Source: an uncultured Curtobacterium sp. | Lineage (GTDB): Bacteria > Actinomycetota > Actinomycetes > Actinomycetales > Microbacteriaceae | Length of the DNA: 10,764 nt | Reading direction: 5' to 3' | Assembly (NCBI GenBank): GCA_913774725.1 | Contig: CAJYIG010000050.1 | Span: forward strand, 1-10,764 | In this document: positions 4,483 through 10,764 of the stretch, in pieces | Position numbering within the stretch: position 1 is the first letter of the stretch | Layout of the letters: each line of letters begins with the position of its first letter | Notes under the pieces: generated by a model | The model's database searches: none | What the model was told of the DNA's origin: nothing | Seen by the model: only the letters and a program-made list of their open reading frames with translations | Program-made: the position numbers and the translations under genes

Positions 4483-5988
4483 CTACTTGACCAGCGGGAA
4501 CAGGATCGTCTCGCGGATGCCCAGGCCGGTGATCGCCATGAGCAGGCGATCGACGCCCATGCCCATGCCGCCCGACGGCGGCATCGCGTGCTCGAGGGCG
4601 CGCAGGAAGTCCTCGTCGACGCGCATCGCCTCCGGGTCGCCGCCCGCGGCGAGCTTCGCCTGCTCGACGAAGCGCTCGCGCTGCACGACGGGGTCGACGA
4701 GCTCGGAGTACGCGGTCGCGAGCTCGAAGCCGCGGACGTACAGGTCCCACTTCTCGACGACGCCCGGACGGGTGCGGTGCTCGCGGGTCAGCGGGGAGGT
4801 GTCGACCGGGAAGTTCATCACGAAGGTCGGCGCGTGCAGGTCGTCCCCGTGGAAGTGCTCCCAGAGCTCCTCGACGTACTTGCCGTGGGTGGCGTGCGCG
4901 ACCTCGACCCCCTCGGCCTCGGCGAGCGCGACCAGCTCGGACAGCGGGGTCTCCGGCGTGATCTCCCGGCCGGCGGCCTCGGACAGCGACCCGTACATGT
5001 CCATGCGTGCCCACTCGCCACCGAGGTCGTACTCGGTGCCGTCGGCGAGCGTGACGACGAGGGAGCCGCCGGTCACCGCCTTCGCCGCGTTCTGCACGAG
5101 CTCCTGCGTCAGGTCGGCCATCTGCTCGTAGTTGCCGTACGCCTGGTACGCCTCGACCATCGCGAACTCGGGCGAGTGCGACGAGTCGGCGCCCTCGTTC
5201 CGGAAGTTCCGGTTGATCTCGAAGACCCGGTCGATGCCGCCGACGACGGCGCGCTTGAGGAACAGCTCCGGCGCGATGCGCAGGTACAGCTCGGTGTCGA
5301 ACGCGTTCGAGTGCGTGATGAAGGGTCGGGCCGAGGCGCCGCCGTGCTGCGTCTGCAGCATCGGGGTCTCGACCTCGAGGTAGTCGTGCCCGGTGAACGT
5401 CTGCCGCAGCGACGCCATGACCGCGGCGCGCGCGCGGACGGTCTCTCGGGCCTGGTCGCGGACGATCAGGTCCAGGTAGCGCTGGCGGACCCGGGTCTCC
5501 TCGTTGAGTTCGTTGTGCAGGTTCGGCAGCGGCAGGACGGCCTTCGCCGCCATCGCCCACTCGTCGACCATGATGCTCAGCTCGCCGCGACGCGAGGAGA
5601 TCACGCGCCCGTGCACGAACACGTGGTCACCGAGGTCGACGAACTCCTTCCAGAGCGCCAGGGACTCGTCGCCGACCTCGGCCAGGGAGACCATCGCCTG
5701 GATGCGCGCGCCGTCGCCGGACTGCAGCGTCGCGAAGCAGAGCTTGCCGGTGTTGCGCGAGAACACGATGCGCCCGGCGACGCCGACGACGTCCTGCGTC
5801 TCCTCACCCGTCTCGAGGTGCGCGTACTGCTCGCGCACGGCGGGGATCGTCGTGGTGATCGGCAGTTCGGCGGGGTAGGCCTCGATGCCGGCGTCCAGGA
5901 GCTTCGCCCGCTTGTCGAGCCGCACCTGTCGCTGTTCGCTGGTCTCTTCGGCGGACAGGGCGTCTGCGGCGGGGGTCTCTTCGCTCAT
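4483..5988 (-). CDS. lysS: Lysyl-tRNA synthetase, class II
   Basis: Charges tRNA-Lys with lysine in the cytosol; 501 aa, normal for bacterial LysS. An N-terminal OB-fold anticodon-binding domain (about 65-150, DVVGVAGRIVFSRNTGKLCF) is followed by the class II catalytic domain: motif 1 around YLEVETPMLQ (203-212), GGASARPFITHSNA, motif 2 FEINRNFRNEGADSSHSPEF (256-275) and motif 3 GMGMGVDRLLM (474-484). The end GIRETILFPLVK is the family C-terminus. Motif 2 reads SHSPEFAM where E. coli LysS has RHNPEFTM; the ATP-binding FRNE is intact. ATG 5988 has a weak, distant Shine-Dalgarno (GGAG, 11 bases). The gene probably has its own promoter (-10 at 6028-6033) and ends in a strong hairpin. It is single here, between the folate operon and the small-gene cluster. 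Confidence 0.98.
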   Translation of the reverse strand: MSEETPAADALSAEETSEQRQVRLDKRAKLLDAGIEAYPAELPITTTIPAVREQYAHLETGEETQDVVGVAGRIVFSRNTGKLCFATLQSGDGARIQAMVSLAEVGDESLALWKEFVDLGDHVFVHGRVISSRRGELSIMVDEWAMAAKAVLPLPNLHNELNEETRVRQRYLDLIVRDQARETVRARAAVMASLRQTFTGHDYLEVETPMLQTQHGGASARPFITHSNAFDTELYLRIAPELFLKRAVVGGIDRVFEINRNFRNEGADSSHSPEFAMVEAYQAYGNYEQMADLTQELVQNAAKAVTGGSLVVTLADGTEYDLGGEWARMDMYGSLSEAAGREITPETPLSELVALAEAEGVEVAHATHGKYVEELWEHFHGDDLHAPTFVMNFPVDTSPLTREHRTRPGVVEKWDLYVRGFELATAYSELVDPVVQRERFVEQAKLAAGGDPEAMRVDEDFLRALEHAMPPSGGMGMGVDRLLMAITGLGIRETILFPLVK

Positions 5989-6027
5989 TGCTGCTGCGGC
6001 TCCGTTGGGGTCGTGGGGGATGCACCG

Positions 6028-6033
6028 ATGGTA
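6028..6033 (-). promoter_or_regulatory. Candidate lysS -10 element
   Basis: TACCAT on the minus strand fits TANNNT and predicts a start near 6021 and a 33-nt leader. No good -35 is seen. The hexamer overlaps the downstream arm of the hairpin at 6030-6060, so one short sequence may serve both the end of the folate operon and the start of lysS. Confidence 0.45.
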
Positions 6034-6060
6034 CCGGGCACACCGCGCCGGCCCGGCACC
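6030..6060 (-). terminator. Hairpin after the DUF2520 gene
   Basis: In the minus-strand RNA GGUGCCGGGC (6051-6060) pairs with GCCCGGUACC (6030-6039), ten pairs including one G-U, around an 11-base loop. It begins ten bases after the DUF2520 stop. There is no U tract. It may end or attenuate the seven-gene folate operon ahead of lysS. Confidence 0.5.
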
Positions 6061-6070
6061 GCCAGGACGG

Positions 6071-6763
6071 CTACAGCGCGGCCTGACCGTCCGCTGCGGC
6101 GAGCGCGTTGTCGACGGCGGAGCGCACGAGGGCGCCGAGCACGCGGCCGGGGTGCTCCACGCCGATGCCGGAGAGGGTGCCGGCGGACTGGTCGACGATC
6201 GCGGTCGAGAACGAGACCGCGGCGCGCACGGCGTCGGCGTACGCGGGCCGGTCCTGCTCGGTGACGACGAACGGCTCCGCGCCCATCTCGACGACGAGCG
6301 CCTGCGCGATCGGCAGCACGGGCGCCGGGGCGGTCACGGCGCAGTAGGCGTCCCGCAGCCGGGCGAGGTCGACGCTCGTGCCGGTGAAGGCCATCGCGGG
6401 GTGGATCGCGAGCGGGATGGCACCGGCGGTCAGGGCCGGCCGCAACACCTCGACGCCGTGGTCGGGGCTGGTGTGCACGACGAGCTGCCCGGGCTGCCAG
6501 ATGCCCGCGTCGGCCAGGCCCTGCACGAGCCCGGCGAGCTGGTCGTCCGGCACCGCGAGCAACACGAGCTCGCTCCGCTCCACCAGGTCCGGGGTCGCCA
6601 GGACGGGTGCGCCGGGCAGCATCGCCTCGGCCCGGTCGCGGCCGGCGTCGGACACGGCCGTCACACCGACCACGGCGTGCTCGGCTTTCGCGAGGGCCGC
6701 TCCGAGGACCGGACCGACCCTCCCCGCGCCGACGATGCCGACGCCGAGTCGTCCGGCCCTCAC
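6071..6763 (-). CDS. Rossmann-like, DUF2520 domain-containing oxidoreductase-like protein
   Basis: Resembles the NAD(P)-binding half of 6-phosphogluconate-dehydrogenase/ketopantoate-reductase-like proteins, followed by a DUF2520 domain; 230 aa. GRLGVGIVGAGRVGPVLG (4-21) is the dinucleotide-binding GxGxxG loop, followed by LVLLAVPDDQL at the end of the Rossmann fold. The conserved DUF2520 block AIHPAMAFTGTSVDLARLRD lies about residues 120-140. GTG 6763 is chosen because it overlaps the stop of the upstream bPH gene by GTGA and the fold starts immediately; a longer in-frame reading to 7507 is a shadow of that gene. M. tuberculosis Rv3603c holds the same place, next to panC, prompting suggestions of a link to pantothenate synthesis; here panC does not follow. 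The reaction is unknown. Confidence 0.88.
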   Translation of the reverse strand: MRAGRLGVGIVGAGRVGPVLGAALAKAEHAVVGVTAVSDAGRDRAEAMLPGAPVLATPDLVERSELVLLAVPDDQLAGLVQGLADAGIWQPGQLVVHTSPDHGVEVLRPALTAGAIPLAIHPAMAFTGTSVDLARLRDAYCAVTAPAPVLPIAQALVVEMGAEPFVVTEQDRPAYADAVRAAVSFSTAIVDQSAGTLSGIGVEHPGRVLGALVRSAVDNALAAADGQAAL

Positions 6764-8523
6764 CGCACCGCTCCGGGCGGCGGGACGTCGGACCAGCGGC
6801 CTGGAGGCCCGCCCTGCGATCCACCGTCGGCCCGCCACGTGCCCGGGGGAGCCGGGTCGGCGGTGGTCGGCACCCTCCGTCCCTCCGGGGCGTGCGTGGC
6901 GGGGGTGCGGTGGGCCTCCCGGGCGCGCCAGCGGTGCGTGGTGTCGGCCGCGGCCGCCTCGACGGCGCGGTGCGCGGTGTCCGACCACAGGCGTTGGGCG
7001 TCGAGCGCGTCCAGCGCGCCGATGCGTGCGGACACCGGACCGGCCACGGTGTGGACGTGTGCGGTCGCGAGCCTGAGCAGCCGCTCGAGCGGGCCCTGCT
7101 CGACCTTCACGCTCTGCACGCGCGGCAGCGGCACGATCACGAGCGACCGCCAGACGGCCCCCAGCCGGAGCAGCACCGCGCCCTGCACGAAGCGGTAGCC
7201 GTTGCGACGGAACGACAGCGGACGCAGCCAGGCGCCGCGGCGCGGGGAGCGCACGAACCCGCCGCGGTCCCCGGTCGTGGTGAGGCTGTCGTCGACGACG
7301 TTGACGGCCTCGGACGAGCCCTCGCGGAGTTCCTCTCGGGATGCCGTCGGCCCGGCCACGGCGGTGCCGACGAGCCCCGGCAGGATGATGTCCAGGACCT
7401 GGCGGACGTCCTCGGCGCGGCCGACCGGCAGCACGATCGACGAGACCTGCTGGTTGGTCGATGCGCCGTTGCCGGCGTTCGTCGCCCGGTTGATGCGGAC
7501 GTCCCACCAGCCGAACGGACGCCAGAGCAGCGGCTGCGCGACGCTCACGGCGTGGATGCGGCCAGGCGGCAGCGTCTCGTTCGAGGTCGAGACGAGTCCG
7601 AAGCCGATGCGGATGCCGTCGCGGGTCTCGGCGATTGTGTACTGCAGCGAGCGCGAGAACTTCCGGACCGTGTAGCCGCCGGCGCCGATCACCACGGGGA
7701 ACAGGCCGATCAGGATGCCGTACTCGCCGGTGATCGCGATGCTGACGATCATCGCGACGATCACCACGACGAAGAAGACCGTGGTGCCGGAGAGCAGCAT
7801 CGACGCGATCAGACGACCGGGGTGCACCTTCACGATCCGGGTCGCGTGCACGGCGGCCGGGTCGAGCTCGGGCGAGAACAGCTCGTCGACGCGGTCCTGC
7901 AGCACGCCGTTCGACGCTCGTGCGTCGGTCCGCTCGTCGTCCTGCGCCCCGGAGGCGAGCACGAGGATGCGCTGCCGCAGGTCGTCGGCTGCCCGGGCCC
8001 CGAGGTACGCCAGCTGCACGTTGGCGTCGTTGCCGGCCTGGGCGATCTCGAGCTTCGCCGTCCCGAAGATCCGCGGGACCACGGGCCGCGAGATGTTGAT
8101 GCCCTGGATGCGGTCGAGCCGCGCCTTGCGGTGACTGCGGAACAGCACGCCGGAGCGGACCTCGACCACGTCACCGGTGACGCGGAACTCGTGCATCCGC
8201 CAGGAGACGTAGAAGAGCCCGATCAGCACGACCAGGACCACGACCACCCCGAGCAGCACCCAGCCGACCGCGCCGTGCTCGTACACGTAGCGGACCGGGT
8301 CGCCGTCCTCCCGCGGGGCCGGGCCGGGGACGAAGAACTCCAGCAGCTGGTCGCGCAGGTTGCTCAGCGTGTAGCCGAGCACCACGATCAGGAAGATGCC
8401 GCCCTTGAGCAGCGGCGTCAGCGGGTGCAGGCGGTGCCACTCGCCGTCCGTCAGCGGGGCGGCCGCGGCGGCGTTGCCCTGCCGCGGCGGCGCGGGCGGG
8501 GGCGGTCCGGGTCGGAACGTCAC
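6760..8523 (-). CDS. YdbT-like membrane protein with three bacterial PH (bPH_2) domains
   Basis: Large bPH_2 (DUF304) membrane protein, 587 aa, longer than Bacillus YdbT. Order: Pro/Ala-rich N-terminus; transmembrane helices about 41-61 and 85-106; first bPH domain (FRVTGDVVEVRSGVLFRS, with RLDRIQGINISRP) 112-190; helices 240-263 and 268-287; second bPH domain (LQYTIAETRDGIRIGFGL, LPPGRIHAVSVAQP) 293-380; third bPH domain (GYRFVQGAVLLRLGAVWRS, PLPRVQSVKVEQGPLERLL) 442-515; then a Pro/Arg-rich tail of about 60 residues. GTG 8523 follows the small bPH gene's stop by eight bases, with the Shine-Dalgarno AGGGGG overlapping that stop. It ends in a GTGA overlap with the DUF2520 gene. In Bacillus the ydbS-ydbT pair is SigW-controlled and implicated in bacteriocin (amylocyclicin) resistance; the role here is unknown. 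Confidence 0.9.
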   Translation of the reverse strand: MTFRPGPPPPAPPRQGNAAAAAPLTDGEWHRLHPLTPLLKGGIFLIVVLGYTLSNLRDQLLEFFVPGPAPREDGDPVRYVYEHGAVGWVLLGVVVVLVVLIGLFYVSWRMHEFRVTGDVVEVRSGVLFRSHRKARLDRIQGINISRPVVPRIFGTAKLEIAQAGNDANVQLAYLGARAADDLRQRILVLASGAQDDERTDARASNGVLQDRVDELFSPELDPAAVHATRIVKVHPGRLIASMLLSGTTVFFVVVIVAMIVSIAITGEYGILIGLFPVVIGAGGYTVRKFSRSLQYTIAETRDGIRIGFGLVSTSNETLPPGRIHAVSVAQPLLWRPFGWWDVRINRATNAGNGASTNQQVSSIVLPVGRAEDVRQVLDIILPGLVGTAVAGPTASREELREGSSEAVNVVDDSLTTTGDRGGFVRSPRRGAWLRPLSFRRNGYRFVQGAVLLRLGAVWRSLVIVPLPRVQSVKVEQGPLERLLRLATAHVHTVAGPVSARIGALDALDAQRLWSDTAHRAVEAAAADTTHRWRAREAHRTPATHAPEGRRVPTTADPAPPGTWRADGGSQGGPPGRWSDVPPPGAVR

Positions 8524-8531
8524 GACGCCCC

Positions 8532-9053
8532 CTAGAGCCCGGCGCGGCGGGACTCGGCGAGCTCGACGAGCCGGTCGCGCAGCTCGTCGGCGTCGGCGGC
8601 GGGGATGCCCGGGATCCGGACGTTCGTCGCGGCGGCGGCGGTGACGAACTTCAGCTCGCTGAGTCCGAGGACCCGGTCGAGCGGTCCGCGGTTCACGTCG
8701 ACCAGCTGCATGCGCCCGTACGGCACGGCGGTGAACCGCTGCCACATCAGCCCGCGGCGTAGCACGAGGTCGTCGTCGCGCAGGGCGTAGCCGATCGCCC
8801 GGACCCGGCGGGGCGTCAGGACGGCGGTGACCAGCGCGACGAGGGCGACCACGATCGCGATGCAGCTCCACACCGTGCCGGCCGCACCCCCGAACCCGCC
8901 GAAGAGCACCGCGAACAGCACGCACCCGGCCGTCACGACCACCCCGACCACGATGGTGCTGACGAGTTCGGTCCAGACCAGCTTCGGCGACACCCGCGTC
9001 CACGTGGTCCCGGTCAGGCCGAGGCCCGGCTCGTCGAGTCGTTCGAGCGGCAT
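8532..9053 (-). CDS. YdbS-like membrane protein with one bacterial PH (bPH_2) domain
   Basis: Small partner of the bPH pair, 173 aa, close to the length of Bacillus YdbS. Two transmembrane helices (about 29-50 and 58-80) precede a single bPH_2 domain of about 80 residues (RAIGYALRDDDLVLRRGLMW, with VPYGRMQLVDVNRGPLDRVLG). The pattern of an R-rich entry strand, a YxxR-like turn and a GPLDRxxG helix recurs in the third bPH domain of the neighbouring large protein. ATG 9053 has a strong Shine-Dalgarno, AGGAGG five bases ahead, the best in this operon. It starts 22 bp after the DUF3180 stop. Its product probably forms a membrane complex with the large bPH protein; the ligand is unknown. Confidence 0.9.
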   Translation of the reverse strand: MPLERLDEPGLGLTGTTWTRVSPKLVWTELVSTIVVGVVVTAGCVLFAVLFGGFGGAAGTVWSCIAIVVALVALVTAVLTPRRVRAIGYALRDDDLVLRRGLMWQRFTAVPYGRMQLVDVNRGPLDRVLGLSELKFVTAAAATNVRIPGIPAADADELRDRLVELAESRRAGL

Positions 9054-9075
9054 CACGGCCTCCTGCGGTCGTCGG

Positions 9076-9564
9076 TCAGTTCGCCGTCGTCCCACCCCGC
9101 GGTAGGTCGTCGTCGTCGTCCTGTGGTGGCGGCGCCATGCACATCCGCTCGGCGACGAGCGCACACACCACGAGCACGAGACCGCCCCCGACCGCGACGG
9201 CGTTCGGCAGGACCGAGCCTAGCGGCGGCAGGGCGGAGCGGGTCAGGAGGTACAGCAGCAGTCCGGCGGCGAACGCACCGAACAGCGCGCCGGCCAGGCT
9301 CGAGGCCTTCGCCAGCACGACCACGCGGGTGGCGTACAGCGGGTCGACGGGGTGCTGCCGGCCGGCGCCGTCGCGCGCGTGCCGGCGGACGGGTCGGGCC
9401 ATCGCGACGACCGCGACGCCGATCAGCGCGAGCGTGACGCCGAGGGGGGTCGAGAGCAGCAGGGTCGGTGACTGGCGCGAGGCCAGGACGGCGTCGAGGG
9501 CGAACCCGGCGACGGCGGCGACGACCGCGACGCTGATCAGGGTGGAGGCGCGGGTCGGCTTCAC
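9076..9564 (-). CDS. DUF3180 integral membrane protein
   Basis: Actinobacterial membrane protein of unknown function, 162 aa, with four predicted transmembrane helices (about 8-28, 36-57, 86-108 and 118-138). The family core DPLYATRVVVLAKASSLAG (74-92) is intact, as is the post-helix motif AERMCMAPP. The tail DDDDDLPRGG is acidic and cytoplasmic if the N-terminus is inside. The GTG at 9564 overlaps the folK stop by GTGA, which fixes the start. DUF3180 genes follow folK across actinobacteria (Rv3605c in M. tuberculosis), a link that has been conserved without explanation. A transport or regulatory role in pterin or folate metabolism is only a guess. Confidence 0.9.
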   Translation of the reverse strand: MKPTRASTLISVAVVAAVAGFALDAVLASRQSPTLLLSTPLGVTLALIGVAVVAMARPVRRHARDGAGRQHPVDPLYATRVVVLAKASSLAGALFGAFAAGLLLYLLTRSALPPLGSVLPNAVAVGGGLVLVVCALVAERMCMAPPPQDDDDDLPRGGTTAN

Positions 9565-10190
9565 GCGAGCGTCTCCGACCCGGCGGCGGGCGAGGGCGTG
9601 GGCGTGGCTGCGGGTGCGGGCCCCGCTGCGGGCGCGGGTGCGGGCGTCGCTGCGGGCGCGGGTGCGGGCCTCGCTGCGGGCGCGGCGTCGAACAGCCGGG
9701 GCTCGTCGACGCGCTCGGTGTCGTCGCCGAGGGTGTCGAGCAGGTCCGCGACGCGTCCGACCCCCGGCAGCACGGCGTCCGGGTCGGCGTCGAGCCACGG
9801 GGCGAGCACGAACGCTCGCTCCCCCGCGCGCGGGTGCGGCACGGTCAGCGTCGCCGTGTCGATCCGGAGGTCGTCGACGGCGATCACGTCGAGGTCGAGC
9901 GTGCGGTCGCCCCAGCGGACCTCGCGGGTGCGCCCGTGGTCGTCCTCGATCCGGTGCAGGGCGTCGAGGAGGTCGTCCGGCGACAGGTCGGTGTCGACCA
10001 CGACCACGCCGTTGCGGTACCGGGGCTTCGTGTCGTCGAGCCCGTCGAGCGTCAGGGCGACGGACTCGACCTCGTGGCTCGATGCCACCGGTCGGATGCC
10101 CGGCGCCTCGGCGATCGCCTGCGCAGCGGCGCGGAGGGTGCTTCCGCGGTCGCCGAGGTTCGCACCGAGGGCGATGACCGCCCGGCTCAC
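9561..10190 (-). CDS. folK: 2-amino-4-hydroxy-6-hydroxymethyldihydropteridine diphosphokinase (HPPK)
   Basis: Transfers pyrophosphate from ATP to 6-hydroxymethyl-7,8-dihydropterin, giving the substrate of FolP; cytosolic. The catalytic core covers residues 1-165: AVIALGANLGDR (4-15), RNGVVVV (59-65), the metal-binding signature RWGDRTLDLDVI (92-103) with D99 and D101 equivalent to E. coli D95 and D97, and LTVPHPRAGERAFVLAPW (115-132). At 209 aa it is longer than the usual 160-190. The excess is a C-terminal Ala/Pro tail (170-203) of near-octapeptide repeats of the form AxPAPAPA. The GTG start at 10190 overlaps the folB stop by GTGA, and the gene ends in a GTGA overlap with the DUF3180 gene. 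Confidence 0.96.
   Translation of the reverse strand: MSRAVIALGANLGDRGSTLRAAAQAIAEAPGIRPVASSHEVESVALTLDGLDDTKPRYRNGVVVVDTDLSPDDLLDALHRIEDDHGRTREVRWGDRTLDLDVIAVDDLRIDTATLTVPHPRAGERAFVLAPWLDADPDAVLPGVGRVADLLDTLGDDTERVDEPRLFDAAPAARPAPAPAATPAPAPAAGPAPAATPTPSPAAGSETLA
9607..9690 (-). repeat. 24-bp tandem repeat encoding the Ala/Pro tail of FolK
   Basis: Two 24-bp units (9625-9648 and 9649-9672, differing at one base) are flanked by an 18-bp partial unit (9607-9624) and a partial unit (9673-9690). Each starts GCTGCGGGC or GCTGCGGGT. The unit length is a multiple of three, so copy-number change would keep the reading frame. Confidence 0.85.
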
Positions 10191-10576
10191 TCTTCTTCCT
10201 CGTGGGACACCGACCCACCGCGGGTGCGGCGGATGGTGATCGAGACGTCGGTGAACGGCACCGTGATCGGCGCCTGCGGCTTGTGCACGGTGACCTCGAC
10301 CGCGAGTGCCGCGCGGTGGGTGAGCACCGCGGCGGCGATCCGCTCGGCCAGGGTCTCGATCAGGTCGACCGGCCCGCCCTCGATCTCGGCGACGACCTGC
10401 TCGGCGACGACCCCGTAGTGCACGGTGTCCGCCAGGTCGTCGGACCCGGACGACACCCGTGCGTCGACCTCGACCGCGACGTCGACGACGAAGTCCTGGC
10501 CGTCGGCGCGCTCGTGGTCGAACACGCCGTGGTTCCCCCGGGCACGGACCCCGGTCAGTCGGATGGTGTCCCTCAC
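10187..10576 (-). CDS. folB: Dihydroneopterin aldolase
   Basis: Splits 7,8-dihydroneopterin into 6-hydroxymethyl-7,8-dihydropterin and glycolaldehyde, the step before FolK; cytosolic, and an octamer in characterised family members. 129 aa, normal length. Family signatures are GNHGVFDHERADGQDFVVDV (14-33), DTVHYG (50-55), DLIETLAERIA (71-81) and VTVHKPQAPI (95-104). E22, Y54 and K99 match the catalytic Glu22, Tyr54 and Lys100 of the S. aureus enzyme. GTG 10576 is chosen over an ATG at 10654 because it overlaps the folP stop by GTGA and the fold begins at once (RDTIRLTGVRARG). The tail is acidic (SHEEEE). The gene sits between folP and folK and is translationally coupled to both. Confidence 0.97.
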   Translation of the reverse strand: MRDTIRLTGVRARGNHGVFDHERADGQDFVVDVAVEVDARVSSGSDDLADTVHYGVVAEQVVAEIEGGPVDLIETLAERIAAAVLTHRAALAVEVTVHKPQAPITVPFTDVSITIRRTRGGSVSHEEEE

Positions 10577-10764
10577 GATCGTGCTGCCCTCCAGGCATCC
10601 CAGACGTCGAGCACCGCACGCGTCGGTGCGGGGTCGTGCACGCGCACCCCCCACGCGCCGCGTTCGGCGGCGAGCAGGCTGATGGCGGCGGTGGCGAGGT
10701 CGCGGTCGCGGGGCGGCGCGCCGGCAGCGCTGCCGATCCCGTCCAGGAACCGCTTGCGTGAGGC
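10573..10764 (-). CDS. folP: Dihydropteroate synthase, C-terminal 63 residues
   Basis: Joins the FolK product to p-aminobenzoate to give dihydropteroate, the target step of sulfonamides. Only the last 63 residues are present; the window edge removes the rest. The visible part starts ASRKRFL, the pterin- and phosphate-binding SRKxF loop of the family, and continues through RDLATAAISLLAAERGAWGV to RVHDPAPTRAVLDVWDAW, the closing strand and helix of the TIM barrel. The stop overlaps the folB GTG by GTGA. This is the most upstream gene of the operon in the window; folE and ftsH would be expected further upstream from the M. tuberculosis order. Confidence 0.95.
   Translation of the reverse strand, partial: ASRKRFLDGIGSAAGAPPRDRDLATAAISLLAAERGAWGVRVHDPAPTRAVLDVWDAWRAARS

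Noticed and set aside
4438..6264. 608-aa plus-strand frame antisense to lysS
   Set aside because: Composition is that of a codon-position shadow (Arg, Asp, Val, Leu, His) and it lies wholly opposite lysS. The minus strand encodes an intact class II synthetase.
6071..7507. 478-aa extended form of the DUF2520 protein
   Set aside because: The extra N-terminal part is a shadow of the bPH gene. The Rossmann fold starts right after GTG 6763, which overlaps the upstream stop.
6607..8535. 642-aa plus-strand frame antisense to the bPH protein
   Set aside because: Same shadow composition; the minus strand gives three recognisable bPH domains and membrane helices.
9600..9690. GC-rich tandem repeats as a possible CRISPR or regulatory array
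   Set aside because: There are no unique spacers, the unit is 24 bp in frame with folK, and it encodes the Ala/Pro tail.

Overview
This is a high-GC window, almost certainly from the chromosome of an actinobacterium. Gene content and order fit the Microbacteriaceae best (a Curtobacterium- or Clavibacter-like organism); that placement is inference, not a match. Coding density is high, GTG starts are common, and neighbouring genes repeatedly overlap by the four bases GTGA. I found no mobile element, CRISPR array, tRNA or rRNA.

Layout. From 1 to 1027 (minus) lies the N-terminal 342 residues of the AAA+ unfoldase ClpC, cut by the window edge. A 202-bp divergent promoter region separates it from an NAD kinase (1230-2162, plus), which appears to be read from a leaderless mRNA. 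The NAD kinase converges, across a hairpin terminator, on a sigma-70 family factor of the group-2 type (2297-3367, minus). Its -35-reading helix differs from the housekeeping consensus, and three copies of the octamer TGTACCCC lie upstream of it. A small-gene cluster follows on the minus strand: a 67-aa single-pass membrane protein (leaderless GTG start), a 55-aa acidic protein and a 43-aa protein, closed by a strong intrinsic terminator at 3649-3692. Next come lysyl-tRNA synthetase (4483-5988) and a seven-gene minus-strand operon: folP (partial, at the right edge), folB, folK, a DUF3180 membrane protein, a small and a large bacterial-PH-domain membrane protein, and a Rossmann/DUF2520 protein.

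How the genes work together. FolB, FolK and FolP carry out successive steps from dihydroneopterin to dihydropteroate in folate synthesis. They are coupled to four genes of unknown role, three of them membrane proteins. The overall order matches the actinobacterial block seen in Mycobacterium tuberculosis (ftsH-folE-folP-folB-folK-DUF3180-x-DUF2520-panC-panD-coaX-...-lysS-lsr2-clpC1). Here panC, panD and coaX are absent between the DUF2520 gene and lysS. The lysS-clpC interval, where lsr2 sits in mycobacteria, instead holds the small-gene cluster, the sigma factor and nadK.

Most of the window is housekeeping and I do not see a defence, mobile or biosynthetic system. The parts most worth a second look are the sigma factor with its repeat-bearing upstream region, the three-small-gene cluster, and the membrane genes locked into the folate operon.
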